A stretch of 64,000 nucleotides of DNA from NCBI RefSeq assembly GCF_021650935.1, contig NZ_CP091244.1, forward strand, positions 620,001 through 684,000. The letters run 5' to 3'. This document shows, one piece after another, positions 45,661 to 54,642 of the stretch. Made by a program: the position numbers and the translations under genes. Source of the stretch: Thiothrix winogradskyi (GTDB lineage Bacteria > Pseudomonadota > Gammaproteobacteria > Thiotrichales > Thiotrichaceae). The notes beneath the pieces were generated by a model. That model was given only the letters and a program-made list of their open reading frames with translations, made no database searches and was not told the DNA's origin. Numbering within the stretch: the first letter of the stretch is position 1; every line of letters starts with the position of its first letter.

Positions 45661-47286
45661 ATGCCACAAACCATCACCAGCGCTGCGGACAACCGCGCCA
45701 TTGTCAAAGCCAAAATTCAGGAAATGAATGATTTGGCAAAAGACGCCGACACCAAAATGCGCGAAGCCTTGCAAGCCCGCAATCAAGCGTCTGCAAACGT
45801 CTGGCGTGAGCGGCGTGATCATTACAATGCCGAAGCCAAACGCCTCACCGACTGGCTGAACGCACCGCCCGCCGCGCCTAGCATGACGCCCGAAGAAATC
45901 CGCAAACGCCTCAATGAACTGCCCTATAAAATTCAGTACGCCAATAAAATGCTGACGGAATACCAGCGGGTCAACAATGCAGCAAAAATCAACGAATGGG
46001 CGCGGGAACTGCAAACCCTGGAAGCCGAACAAGCTCGGCTGCGAGCAATCAACGTGGATGCTGCGCCTAACCCAGTAACGCCAGCTCCAACAAGGCCCGC
46101 ACCCGCTCCTGCACCCGCTCCTGCACCCACCCCAACACCAACCCCAGCAAGACCTGCGCCTCCTGCGCCTCCTGCGCCTCCTGCGCCTGCACCCGCTCCC
46201 GCGCCACCAGCCGCTTCCACCAGTGGGAATGATTTCATTATTACCGTGGCAGACACCTTCAATTCCAATGGCAACCAAGATTACGCACACAACGCCATTC
46301 TCAAAGAATTGCTGGAAGGCAAATACAGTGCTGCCAAGATTCCCGCCAATGATAGCAAAGCCGCCGCTTACAAGATTATCCGTGAAAACAATAGCGCCCC
46401 TTTATACTGGATCCGCAATCAAACCCAATCCCAAGAGCTGTACAATCGCCTGCCGCCAATCAGTGACGCGGAACAACGGCGTTTTCCCAAACTCAACCTG
46501 CGCGGGAAACGCATGGGGCAGACGTTTTTTATTCGCGATTTTATGCAAATTAACAGCCTAGGCAATTTGACGGTTGGCGATTTAGTGGCAGTGGATGACA
46601 CCGTGTACGCCAGTTTTGCCCAAGACTTCGACAAGCTGGTGAACAATATCAATGCCTATCAGCAACAGCGCGGGCGCACTCACCGGGTATTCCCGTTCTT
46701 ACGCATGGCACACCGCGATGCCTTCCAATTGATTCCTGACCGTACAGCGGATGGAATCGACCGTTTTGGCGGGGCAATCATGCGCAACGTCAGTATTTCC
46801 GGTAACGTGATTTACTCTGATGGTGCATTGCAAGGCATCTTTGCAACCGATGGGGCATTCCATAACCTGCATATTCGCAATAATCACCTGCACATCGGTG
46901 GGCAACACACGATTTCCATTAACGGCATGTTAAACGGGTCGATCATGGGTAATACGGATATTCATAACCAACCACTGGCAGCGGACAAGATTGCACTGTA
47001 TCCTTTGCGGCTTGGTGGTGGTGCTAATATTTATATCACCGGATTCAGGAACAAAGCGTCACTTAGCCCAACGGATAGCCGCTATTACCAGTACGACGCG
47101 ATTCTGGGTGTACCACCCGCGCGGGATTTCCGGCGGCAAGTCCAGGCGCGGGGTTCCTGTTACCGCGAAGTGGATATGATAGAACTGCATACCCTGCTTA
47201 AGCGCCAAAACCCCAAAACGCCTGCCCAATGGCAAACGCTGATGGATACTTTGGTACAACAGGGCTTTGCGCAAGCAGCCGCCTAA
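45661..47286 (+). CDS. Protein with helical N-terminus, Pro/Ala linker and beta-helix-like C-terminus
   Basis: The 541-residue protein has no signal peptide. Residues ~1-130 are helical and charged. A Pro/Ala/Thr linker of about 45 residues (roughly 140-185) is encoded by tandem repeats of 9-12 bases such as CCTGCGCCT. The C-terminal part contains ladder-like strands typical of right-handed beta-helices (GGAIMRNVSISGNVIYSDG, FHNLHIRNNHLHIGG, ISINGMLNGSIMGN). Beta-helices often bind or cleave polysaccharide, or serve as fibres; no catalytic site was recognised. GGGGAA 8 bases upstream supports ATG 45661. It is followed by a periplasmic protein gene in the same unit. Confidence 0.65.
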   Translation: MPQTITSAADNRAIVKAKIQEMNDLAKDADTKMREALQARNQASANVWRERRDHYNAEAKRLTDWLNAPPAAPSMTPEEIRKRLNELPYKIQYANKMLTEYQRVNNAAKINEWARELQTLEAEQARLRAINVDAAPNPVTPAPTRPAPAPAPAPAPTPTPTPARPAPPAPPAPPAPAPAPAPPAASTSGNDFIITVADTFNSNGNQDYAHNAILKELLEGKYSAAKIPANDSKAAAYKIIRENNSAPLYWIRNQTQSQELYNRLPPISDAEQRRFPKLNLRGKRMGQTFFIRDFMQINSLGNLTVGDLVAVDDTVYASFAQDFDKLVNNINAYQQQRGRTHRVFPFLRMAHRDAFQLIPDRTADGIDRFGGAIMRNVSISGNVIYSDGALQGIFATDGAFHNLHIRNNHLHIGGQHTISINGMLNGSIMGNTDIHNQPLAADKIALYPLRLGGGANIYITGFRNKASLSPTDSRYYQYDAILGVPPARDFRRQVQARGSCYREVDMIELHTLLKRQNPKTPAQWQTLMDTLVQQGFAQAAA

Positions 47287-47318
47287 TGACAGGATTATCA
47301 CGGAGGATAACCAAGCTG

Positions 47319-48143
47319 ATGCTGTACAACACCACAACCCTAAACCGCTTACTGCTTATCATCAGCTGCTGCTTGAGCACTGCGGGCAACGCTGCGCCTG
47401 ACAAACCAGCGCCTAAACTCAGTAATCACTGGTACAAAGCCGCTTTTGACACCCGTTTCCCCCCCGCAGTACCCTCGTTACCGGCGGCAAATGGTTGGGC
47501 CGTATTGTACAAGAACAAGGCTGATTTAATGGGGGAACAATACGATGACGTATTTCGCCCCATTAGCGCGGAATTGAACGCAGCGTTGTCAGCCGACACC
47601 ACCGCTAACCCGTTCCGTCAACGTTACCCCCATTTCTATACCCCCGCCAATAACCGCAAACGGCTGGGTTGTCAGGTGCTGGGAGTTCCCTTTGAGCTGG
47701 ATGATAAGCCCGCAACCCAAGAATGGGTAATCGCGTTTTCCGCCATCCAATGCCTGAGTGATGATGACAGCGCCAAACTACGCCAAGGTGACACCGAACC
47801 ACACCACTGGGTGTTGCAAAAGAGCACCAATGGCAAATACCGCGTCTTAGCCGAAGGTGATGGCAGTTTGCATGTGCTTAACCACCAAAAGGAACAGGGT
47901 TACAAAGAAATCCGCACACGCCTATTGCTTAAACGTGCGTTTCCCAGAAATGAGCTGCAATGCGGTGGTGCAGAGTTTACCTGGCGCTACCGCAATCAAG
48001 GTTATTACCTTGCTGCCACTGAAATCATGGCGCAAGACTGCCAGCCGCTGTATTTCCCCGAACTCACCGGTGAAGCTTGGCAGTATGCGTATGACGAATA
48101 CGCCCGCCGCGCTAAAGTGCTGGTAGAGCAATGGTTACAATAA
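47319..48143 (+). CDS. Exported protein of unknown function
   Basis: The 274-residue protein has a signal peptide (MLYNTTTLNRLLLIISCCLSTAGNAA). The mature part has several Cys (GCQVLG, IQCLSDD, LQCGGAEF, QDCQPLYF), likely forming disulfides in the periplasm. GGAGG lies about 12 bases before the ATG at 47319, 32 bases after the beta-helix gene, so the two are probably an operon. The family was not recognised. The open frame extends upstream to 47229, but that part overlaps the previous gene in another frame. Confidence 0.65.
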   Translation: MLYNTTTLNRLLLIISCCLSTAGNAAPDKPAPKLSNHWYKAAFDTRFPPAVPSLPAANGWAVLYKNKADLMGEQYDDVFRPISAELNAALSADTTANPFRQRYPHFYTPANNRKRLGCQVLGVPFELDDKPATQEWVIAFSAIQCLSDDDSAKLRQGDTEPHHWVLQKSTNGKYRVLAEGDGSLHVLNHQKEQGYKEIRTRLLLKRAFPRNELQCGGAEFTWRYRNQGYYLAATEIMAQDCQPLYFPELTGEAWQYAYDEYARRAKVLVEQWLQ

Positions 48144-48150
48144 CCTTGCG

Positions 48151-48756
48151 TTATAAATCAATGCCCGGTTGCGCTTTAATACCGTCACGGTAGGCATGTT
48201 TCACATCGGCAATATCCGACACGGTGTCAGCGAGATCACGCAAGGTATCGCTGGCTGCCCGCCCTGTCACCACGACGTGTTGCATGAGCGGACGTGCACC
48301 GATCGCATCCAGCACTTGATCCGCATCCAGATAACCGTAATTGAGCAAATAGGTCAGCTCATCCAGTACCACCAAATCGTAACTGGCATCGGTCAACATG
48401 CGTTGTGCCACTGCCCAGCCACGCTCAGAAGTTGCAATATCTTTCGCACGGTTTTGGGTTTCCCAGGTAAAACCGTCGCCTAATACGTGCCATTCGCAGC
48501 GGGCTTGCTTGCCAAAAAAGGCTTCTTCGCCGGTATCGGTACGGCTTTTGAGGAACTGGCAAACACCAACTTTCATGCCATGCCCCAATGCCCGCCCGAC
48601 CATGCCAAAAGCTGAGCTGGATTTGCCCTTGCCATTGCCGGTCAGCACCAGTAACAAGCCTTTTTCTTGGTAAGCACGTGCAATGCTCGCATCAATAATG
48701 GCTTTTTTGCGTGCCATGCGTAGTTGGTGGCGGGTATTTTTATCCGTATCGGTCAT
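48151..48756 (-). CDS. cobO: Cob(I)yrinic acid a,c-diamide adenosyltransferase
   Basis: The 201-residue protein has the CobO/BtuR P-loop variant GNGKGKSS in LLLVLTGNGKGKSSSAFGMVGRALGHG, then VCQFLKSR, WETQN and LVVLDELTYLLNYGY. The enzyme transfers adenosyl from ATP to the corrinoid cobalt in the cytoplasm. Other cobalamin genes are not adjacent; only the CobC-like phosphatase at 14835 is in the window. ATG at 48756 follows GAGATGAACC; a TTG at 48777 is an alternative. It converges with the exported-protein gene and lies 30 bases after dusC on the same strand. Confidence 0.93.
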   Translation of the reverse strand: MTDTDKNTRHQLRMARKKAIIDASIARAYQEKGLLLVLTGNGKGKSSSAFGMVGRALGHGMKVGVCQFLKSRTDTGEEAFFGKQARCEWHVLGDGFTWETQNRAKDIATSERGWAVAQRMLTDASYDLVVLDELTYLLNYGYLDADQVLDAIGARPLMQHVVVTGRAASDTLRDLADTVSDIADVKHAYRDGIKAQPGIDL

Positions 48757-48786
48757 CGGTTCATCTCGGCTAAGCAAGGGGGGAAA

Positions 48787-49734
48787 TTACGCGATAATAG
48801 CCGTTTTGATCTCGCCCGGCAGTTTCATACGTTTTATGTGTTGGAACAGGGTTTCGGCTTCGGGGTATTGGCGGCGCAAATAGGTAAACCATTGCTTGAT
48901 GAAACTGGCTGCGTATTGCGGGGCGCGTGCTTCCAATTCGGTAGCGTATTGCACCACCAGCGGCAGCACTTGCGCCCATGATAGCGGCGTGTACGCCTCA
49001 CCTGCTAAGCGGGCGCGAATAGCTACCGCCAAATCGGGGAAACTCAATGCCCCGCGACCCAGCATCAAATCCACACAGCCACTTTCAGTGCGGGCTTGGA
49101 TGGCATCAGCAACTGACCAGATTTCACCATTGGCAATGACTGGCAGATGCAAATGCGGCTTAACCTTACCGATTTCTGCCCAATACGCGGGGGGCAAATA
49201 ACCGTGTTGCTTGGTGCGGGCATGGATGCACATTTCGCTGGCTCCGGCTGCCTGAATACCTTGGGTAATGTCTGCCAGTAAACTGCTGTCTTTGAAGCCG
49301 AGACGGATTTTGGCTGTCACCGGAATCTGTGGGCTGACAGCGGCGCGTACTGCCTGAACAATGTCATGCACCCGCTGCGGTTCACGCAACAACACCGAGC
49401 CACCGTCGCTATTGTTGACAGTTTTGGACGGGCAGCCAAAATTGATGTCAATACCGGGCGCACCTAAACGTTCCAGTACCTGCGCATTCAGCGCCATGTA
49501 CAGCGGATTACCACCGAGGAGTTGCACGTAAACTGGCGTTCCGGCGGGGGTTTTGCCACCGGTGAGTAATTCGGGGCAAGCACGGTAAAACACACGGGTA
49601 GGCAGTTGCCGATCCACCACGCGCACAAATTCAGTCACGCAACGGTCGTAACCGCCAACACGGGTAAGCAGGTCGCGCATGGTGTGATCCACCACGCCTT
49701 CCATAGGGGCAAGAACCAGTTTGTATGGATCCAC
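48787..49734 (-). CDS. dusC: tRNA-dihydrouridine(16) synthase DusC
   Basis: The 315-residue protein is a flavin-dependent Dus: LVLAPMEGVVDHTMRDLLTRVGG at the start, QLLGGNP, INFGCPSKTVN with the catalytic Cys, TAKIRLGF, IHARTK and GNGEI-like ANGEIWSVADA, LMLGRGAL. The PMEGVVD/YDRC(V/I)TEFVRV pattern is that of DusC, which reduces U16 of tRNA. Length is normal. It probably shares a transcript with cobO downstream. Confidence 0.92.
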   Translation of the reverse strand: MDPYKLVLAPMEGVVDHTMRDLLTRVGGYDRCVTEFVRVVDRQLPTRVFYRACPELLTGGKTPAGTPVYVQLLGGNPLYMALNAQVLERLGAPGIDINFGCPSKTVNNSDGGSVLLREPQRVHDIVQAVRAAVSPQIPVTAKIRLGFKDSSLLADITQGIQAAGASEMCIHARTKQHGYLPPAYWAEIGKVKPHLHLPVIANGEIWSVADAIQARTESGCVDLMLGRGALSFPDLAVAIRARLAGEAYTPLSWAQVLPLVVQYATELEARAPQYAASFIKQWFTYLRRQYPEAETLFQHIKRMKLPGEIKTAIIA

Positions 49735-49750
49735 GTCAGTGTCGGTATTC

Positions 49751-50578
49751 TCAGATTGAAGATTTAATCACTTCTTCATTAACTTCAAATGCTAGGTAAT
49801 GCACACGGGTTTGCACACTGCCGTCGGCTAATAGCACAATATCACGCCATGCTGGTTTGGTGTGGTCGAATTCGATATTTTTACGCACGGGTTTCATTTG
49901 CACACAAGTGGCAGGCGTACCATGCACCGCGACAATACGCCCATCAGCATACTCGTGTTTGCCATTGAATTCCTGATGAATATGCCCGTTGAAAACAACT
50001 TTGACTTGTGGGAAATGTTCAACCAGATTCCAGAAATACGTTTTCTGCTGTAAACCCATCACATCCATCCACTCACTGTCTATGGGTACAGGGTGGTGAT
50101 GCATGAAAATGGCAACGAAGTGATCATCAGGAATCGTACTCAATTGCTGTTCAAAGTGCTCAAATTGCGCTTCAGTCAAACGCCCATCAGGTTTGCCGTC
50201 AGCATTCGTATCCAGTAACAACAAATGCCAATTCCGCACGGTAACGTGTTCCGGCATGGTGACATTACCATTGAGGTTTTCCTGCATCATTTGCGGAATA
50301 TCGTGATTACCGGGAATGGTGTAAACTGGCAGGGGGAACGCGTTCAACATCGCATTGACACGCTGATACGTCGCGGGAATTTCTTCCTGTGCCAAGTCGC
50401 CTGTTAACAACAACGCACTATACCCCTGTGCTTTAGACCCCAAATGTGCCAGCATTGCCTGCAACGACAAGTTGGGATAGATCGGCATATCCGTCCATGT
50501 CAAGCGACTGTTATCACTGGCATAACAATGGGAATCTGTCACTTGAAACAAACGCACCGCATCAGGTGTTCTTTTCAT
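49751..50578 (-). CDS. cpdA: 3',5'-cyclic-AMP phosphodiesterase CpdA
   Basis: The 275-residue protein has every class III phosphodiesterase metal motif: TDSH (D-x-H), TGDLAQE, PGNHDIP, MHHHPV and NGHIHQ. Length and the VRLFQVTDSH start fit CpdA, which hydrolyses cAMP in the cytoplasm. ATG at 50578 is preferred because GAGGGG lies 8 bases before it; the ATG two codons upstream is too close. It is divergent from the TatD gene. Confidence 0.88.
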   Translation of the reverse strand: MKRTPDAVRLFQVTDSHCYASDNSRLTWTDMPIYPNLSLQAMLAHLGSKAQGYSALLLTGDLAQEEIPATYQRVNAMLNAFPLPVYTIPGNHDIPQMMQENLNGNVTMPEHVTVRNWHLLLLDTNADGKPDGRLTEAQFEHFEQQLSTIPDDHFVAIFMHHHPVPIDSEWMDVMGLQQKTYFWNLVEHFPQVKVVFNGHIHQEFNGKHEYADGRIVAVHGTPATCVQMKPVRKNIEFDHTKPAWRDIVLLADGSVQTRVHYLAFEVNEEVIKSSI

Positions 50579-50752
50579 ATTCATAGCCCCTCACGAGCCT
50601 GTTTTTAGCATAACTGACCACATAACAACATTTTATAGTTATTTTTACGGTGTTGGCTAGTTTCTTTTTTAGATCACAATATCCGATCGCCACTAACCAC
50701 ATCGCCTATAGTATCCTGTTCATTACTTTAACAAAATTGCATTTTAGCGCAC

Positions 50753-51538
50753 ATGAGATTAATCGACACACATTGCCACTTTGACGAACCTGATTTTGCC
50801 GACGAACGGTCGTTATTAGTGGATAAAATGAACGTGCTTGGCATTAGCGACCTGATTTTCCCTGCCGTTAGTGCCAAGCATTGGTCACGGCTACGTGATA
50901 TTTGTGCCATGTCGCCTCATTTTCATGCTACCTATGGTTTGCATCCCGTGTATCTTGCTGAACATACCCCTGATGATCTTGTGTCATTACGCCATTGGTT
51001 GAAGCAGGAACAACCCGTCGCCATTGGCGAATGTGGGTTGGATTTTTACCTGCCCGAACTGGATGTGGCACAACAGGAATCCCTATTTATCGCCCACCTA
51101 AGCTTAGCCCGTGAATTCGGGCTGCCGCTCATTATCCATGCCCGCCGTTCGCTTGACTGTGTTCTCAAACACATTCGGCGCTTTTCTGGCAAAAAAAATT
51201 TAAGTGGTGTGATTCACAGTTTTGCGGGCAGTCAGCAGCAAGCCGATACACTGATCAAGCTAGGATTTTACTTGGGTGTAGGCGGCACGATGACGTATCC
51301 TCGCGCTCAGCGTCTGCGCAATGTACTCAGCAATGTCCCTTTGGAGGCGTTACTGCTGGAAACAGATGCTCCCGATCAGCCAGATAGTGCCTGGCGCGGC
51401 AAGCGTAATGACCCCACACGCCTGCCCGTGATTGCGGCAAGTCTGGCAGAGTTGCGCGGGGAAAGCCTTGAACGTATTGCTGAAGTGACCACTGCGAATG
51501 CGGTACACTTATTCAAACTGCAACTTGAGTCATTATGA
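50753..51538 (+). CDS. TatD family metal-dependent hydrolase
   Basis: The 261-residue protein has the TatD signatures DTHCHFDEPDF (H-x-H), TYGLHPVY, AIGECGLDFY, PLIIHAR, VIHSFAGS and LLETDAPDQ. Members are metal-dependent deoxyribonucleases or hydrolases in DNA repair and quality control; it resembles the YjjV subgroup. Its stop overlaps the next gene as ATGA. Confidence 0.9.
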   Translation: MRLIDTHCHFDEPDFADERSLLVDKMNVLGISDLIFPAVSAKHWSRLRDICAMSPHFHATYGLHPVYLAEHTPDDLVSLRHWLKQEQPVAIGECGLDFYLPELDVAQQESLFIAHLSLAREFGLPLIIHARRSLDCVLKHIRRFSGKKNLSGVIHSFAGSQQQADTLIKLGFYLGVGGTMTYPRAQRLRNVLSNVPLEALLLETDAPDQPDSAWRGKRNDPTRLPVIAASLAELRGESLERIAEVTTANAVHLFKLQLESL

Positions 51539-52029
51539 AATACTTTTTTCCAGCCTTAATGGCATTAGTCATCCTTGCGGGTGTCAGTCTCGCGCTCACA
51601 CCGTATATTGCGGAACAGTTTTTTCCGGCATCCAAAACCACCTTGCGCACTGCCGACCCCGAACGTGCCAAGCAAGCGCTTGCCAATTGGTTTGGCACCG
51701 AGCCTGCTAACATGATCAACGTGCAAGCCAGCAGCCAAACCTCAGCACAAGGCAATGCCTCATGGTTTATGTTTGAAACGGAACGTGCGGCAGTGGAATA
51801 TTTCATCCGTCAAAATGGTCTGACACAGCAAGACTTGAGTACTGACATTTTGCAAAGTACGTTTATGACACAACAGCCTCCAGCCCCTTGGTGGCAACCT
51901 GCCACGCTAGAACGTGAAACTTACTTTAAAGGCACCGATAACAGCCGTGACATCGGCTTGATTTACCATGCTGAACTGAAAAAAGGTTTCCTGATTGTGC
52001 GTACCTACCAAAAACCTGCCAAATTTTAA
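51535..52029 (+). CDS. Membrane-anchored or exported protein of unknown function
   Basis: The 164-residue protein has one N-terminal hydrophobic segment (MKYFFPALMALVILAGVSLAL) and a periplasmic-type remainder with no Cys. Motifs such as WFMFETERAAVEYFIRQNGL and a C-terminal GFLIVRTYQKP recall small proteins of unknown role in related bacteria. It overlaps the TatD gene by ATGA, so translation is coupled. It converges on the HHH-domain gene with 1 base between stops. Confidence 0.65.
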   Translation: MKYFFPALMALVILAGVSLALTPYIAEQFFPASKTTLRTADPERAKQALANWFGTEPANMINVQASSQTSAQGNASWFMFETERAAVEYFIRQNGLTQQDLSTDILQSTFMTQQPPAPWWQPATLERETYFKGTDNSRDIGLIYHAELKKGFLIVRTYQKPAKF

Positions 52030-52030
52030 G

Positions 52031-52687
52031 TCAGCACAAAGCACGGGCATCTTGCACCCAGCTATCTGGTGGTTGGTAACGTTCGCTACCGATAATGCGC
52101 TGAATATGCTGCACATCATCCGCCGTGAATTCCGCCACTTGGCGGTAGGTAACAATGCCAAGTGCTTTCAAGTGACTGGCTAATTGTTGGCTAATACCTT
52201 GAATACGGGTCAGGTCGTCATACCTGAGCACCGTTGGCTCCTGCAAATCCGCTGCCGCCAGCAACGGCTCGGTTTTTTCCATGAGTGGCTCAGCTTGTAA
52301 GGTAGCCAATGCCTCTTGGTTACGCTGTAATTTAACCTGCCAATCAGCCAAGGTTTCTTCTTGCTGGTGGTATTGTTCCAGCAATTCCTGATATTCCCGA
52401 CGGGTCTGTTCGAGGGTTTTCCTCAGCTCCAAAAACTGACCGTATTCACTGTCCACTGGTGGTGTGCCAATTTTGCGTAACGCTTTTTCCAGTTGGCGGG
52501 TTTTATTACGCAGATACGCATTATCAGCGCTTGCATCCTGATAGTTGCGCCGCAAACCTGCCAGCTCGGTCAGACACTGGGCAGATTCACGCACATAATA
52601 CCATTTCACAACCCATCCCCCCATCAACACGCCGATCAACAGCGCAACACTGAGCAAGAGCACTATTTGGAGTGCGAGATAAAGCAT
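52031..52687 (-). CDS. Membrane-anchored coiled-coil protein with a helix-hairpin-helix domain
   Basis: The 218-residue protein has one N-terminal membrane segment (MLYLALQIVLLLSVALLIGVLMGGW), a central coiled coil of about 100 residues, and a C-terminal helix-hairpin-helix domain (DDLTRIQGISQQLASHLKALG ... AEFTADDVQHIQRIIG). The HHH part would bind DNA or a partner protein at the membrane. Its anchor and coil resemble the protein at 59881, which lacks the HHH domain. It follows the OmpA-like gene by 5 bases. Confidence 0.75.
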   Translation of the reverse strand: MLYLALQIVLLLSVALLIGVLMGGWVVKWYYVRESAQCLTELAGLRRNYQDASADNAYLRNKTRQLEKALRKIGTPPVDSEYGQFLELRKTLEQTRREYQELLEQYHQQEETLADWQVKLQRNQEALATLQAEPLMEKTEPLLAAADLQEPTVLRYDDLTRIQGISQQLASHLKALGIVTYRQVAEFTADDVQHIQRIIGSERYQPPDSWVQDARALC

Positions 52688-52692
52688 CGTAG

Positions 52693-53430
52693 CTACTCCT
52701 TCAACACGGTAATTTCAATCCGACGATTGTGTTGCGAATCTGCGGCACTTGCCTCCACGATGGGGCGGGAAGAACCATAGCCCTTGGCCCGCACTTGCTT
52801 GGCTTCAATGCCTTGGGACAATAAATAATTGTGGATCACTTCGGCACGAGCCTGACTGACCGTCAAATTACCCAGTGCCGTGCCTTCATGGTCAGTATGC
52901 GCAGATACCTCAATAATAATCTCAGGCTGTTGACGCAATTCAGCCAGCACTTGCTCTAATGCGGCGACTGCTTTGCTGTCTAACTCGGCTCTGGAATAAT
53001 CGAATTGAATCGCGCTTAAGTCAATTTTCTCGACAGGGTAACGCTTAGCCGGAATATGCAAACCTGACACAGGCACAGGAGGGGCATCCAAATTGTCAGA
53101 CGCTGCGGATGCAGTGCTGACTGGAATAAGGCGGTTCTCAACTTGGCGTACCCCATAAATACCGCTAACGATTTGCTGCAAGCGTTGCAGTTCAGTTTCA
53201 CCCGCAACGGTTCCGGTCAACACACCGTCACGCCCATTAAAGTGCACCAAATGCGTGGGCAAGCCTGCCTCCGCTAACGCTTGGCGGGTACGCTGCAACA
53301 AATCCGTTTCAATCGCCGGTTGCTGCACCAATAAACTCAACAGGGTTAAGACAGTGACAGTGAGCAACGCCAATAGCGCCGCGAACGGCATGACTTGCTG
53401 TTTGCTCACGGTGAACGCAGAAAAAGCCAT
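52693..53430 (-). CDS. OmpA family protein with a BON domain
   Basis: The 245-residue protein has an N-terminal membrane segment (about 12-35), a BON-type domain (about 40-95: VHFNGRDGVLTGTVAGETELQRLQQIVSGIYGVRQVENRL) and a C-terminal OmpA peptidoglycan-binding domain (SAHTDHEGTALGNLTVSQARAEVI ... SQHNRRIEI). It would anchor the envelope to peptidoglycan. GGGAG 7 bases before ATG 53430 fixes the start; the open frame extends ten codons further. It lies about 160 bases beyond fimV on the same strand. Confidence 0.85.
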   Translation of the reverse strand: MAFSAFTVSKQQVMPFAALLALLTVTVLTLLSLLVQQPAIETDLLQRTRQALAEAGLPTHLVHFNGRDGVLTGTVAGETELQRLQQIVSGIYGVRQVENRLIPVSTASAASDNLDAPPVPVSGLHIPAKRYPVEKIDLSAIQFDYSRAELDSKAVAALEQVLAELRQQPEIIIEVSAHTDHEGTALGNLTVSQARAEVIHNYLLSQGIEAKQVRAKGYGSSRPIVEASAADSQHNRRIEITVLKE

Positions 53431-53590
53431 TCGACACTCCCAATTTATTACTCGAACCATAGAATATAGGCCAATGGTTGAATATTGAGATTAGAAGTAT
53501 CGTGATATATCCGCCAGCGATAGCAGGACAGAGGGGAATAAGCGGCAGACTAACAGGATAAGCTGTTAATTTATAAGAATTAACGGTTAA

Positions 53591-54640
53591 TTACGTAATA
53601 AACGATAGAATCTCGCGGGCTTCCTGGCGTTGCTGTTCACCACCCTCAGTCAATACGTCCTGTAAAATGTCAGCCGCTCCTTCCGAATCACGCAAATCCA
53701 AATACGCACGGGCAATATCGAGCTTGAGTGCTGCGTCGGGGTTTTCATCCACTGAGGGCATAATGCTCACCGTCACGGGTGAGTCAGTCATGACAGAGGG
53801 CGGTACATCCGCAAGTATCGTTGACGTTGACTCGGCTGCCAGACCACTAGCAACCGCAACCGCTGCGGGTTCACGCTTGCGGCGCAACAGCCACAGTAAC
53901 GGCAAAGTCAACAGCGCCAATAATCCCAGTAAGATCCACGGCAAATTGCCCGATCCTGCGGCTTTGGTTTCCGCAACCGCTGCCGCTGCACGAATCTGTT
54001 GCAGATCGTTCTGCAATACTTCGTTTTCACGCTCGGTTGCTGCCAGTTGTTCCTCTAACGTGGTATTGGCAGCTTTACTCGCAGACAAGGCTTTTTCAGC
54101 CTCATCCAAACGCTGTTGCAAGGTATTATCAACAGGGGCAGGAACAGGTTCGGCGGTGGCAGTGAGGGGCTTACCGCTTGCTGCCTCATTCACCATTTCC
54201 TGTAAGGCGGTATTTTCTTCTTCGAGTATCGTGATGGTTTCTTCGAGTTCAGTGACCTGTGCCTCTAAGGCTTGTAATTTCTCTTGAAGCGCCGGATCAA
54301 CACCCCCCTCGGCTGGCTTGGGGGCAGGCGGTTTAAGATCAGGAATATCAACAGGATCCGGCAACTGGAGCGTTTTGCCGACGATCAGACTATTAATATT
54401 TTCACTGCGGAAAGCCTGCGGATTACGCTTGAGGATTTCCTGCATAATGATCTGACGATTCCCATAATCGGGATATTTCTCAGCAACAATCTTGCTTAAG
54501 CTGTTGCCGGACTGGATTTCCCATGTATTGTCTGCCGCCAAAACTGTGCCAGACAAACACATACCTGCCAGTGATACAGGAACCAGCACCTTCAACAAAC
54601 GGGTACGCACCTGTGGGTGAAAATAGGTCAGTTTTTTCAT
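53591..54640 (-). CDS. fimV: Short FimV-type polar hub protein
   Basis: The 349-residue protein has a signal peptide (about 1-35), a LysM-like FimV N-terminal core (WEIQSGNSLSKIVAEKYPDYGNRQIIMQEILKRNPQAF), a Pro-rich stretch, a coiled coil (about 115-225), a membrane segment (LPWILLGLLALLTLPLLWLL) and the FimV C-terminal motif LDIARAYLDLRDSEGAADIL. FimV gathers at cell poles and controls type IV pili. It is far shorter than the ~900-residue Pseudomonas protein, mainly in its cytoplasmic region. Its ATG is 2 bases after the stop of the PhnD-like gene, so it ends the GTPase operon. Confidence 0.85.
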   Translation of the reverse strand: MKKLTYFHPQVRTRLLKVLVPVSLAGMCLSGTVLAADNTWEIQSGNSLSKIVAEKYPDYGNRQIIMQEILKRNPQAFRSENINSLIVGKTLQLPDPVDIPDLKPPAPKPAEGGVDPALQEKLQALEAQVTELEETITILEEENTALQEMVNEAASGKPLTATAEPVPAPVDNTLQQRLDEAEKALSASKAANTTLEEQLAATERENEVLQNDLQQIRAAAAVAETKAAGSGNLPWILLGLLALLTLPLLWLLRRKREPAAVAVASGLAAESTSTILADVPPSVMTDSPVTVSIMPSVDENPDAALKLDIARAYLDLRDSEGAADILQDVLTEGGEQQRQEAREILSFIT

Positions 54641-54642
54641 GG

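Noticed and set aside
46081..46210. CRISPR-like or minisatellite array
   Set aside because: The short repeats are in frame and encode a Pro/Ala linker; there are no spacers.
45616..46290. Minus-strand frame rich in Arg, Gly, Cys and Trp
   Set aside because: It is the complement of the Pro/Ala-coding repeats in the beta-helix gene.
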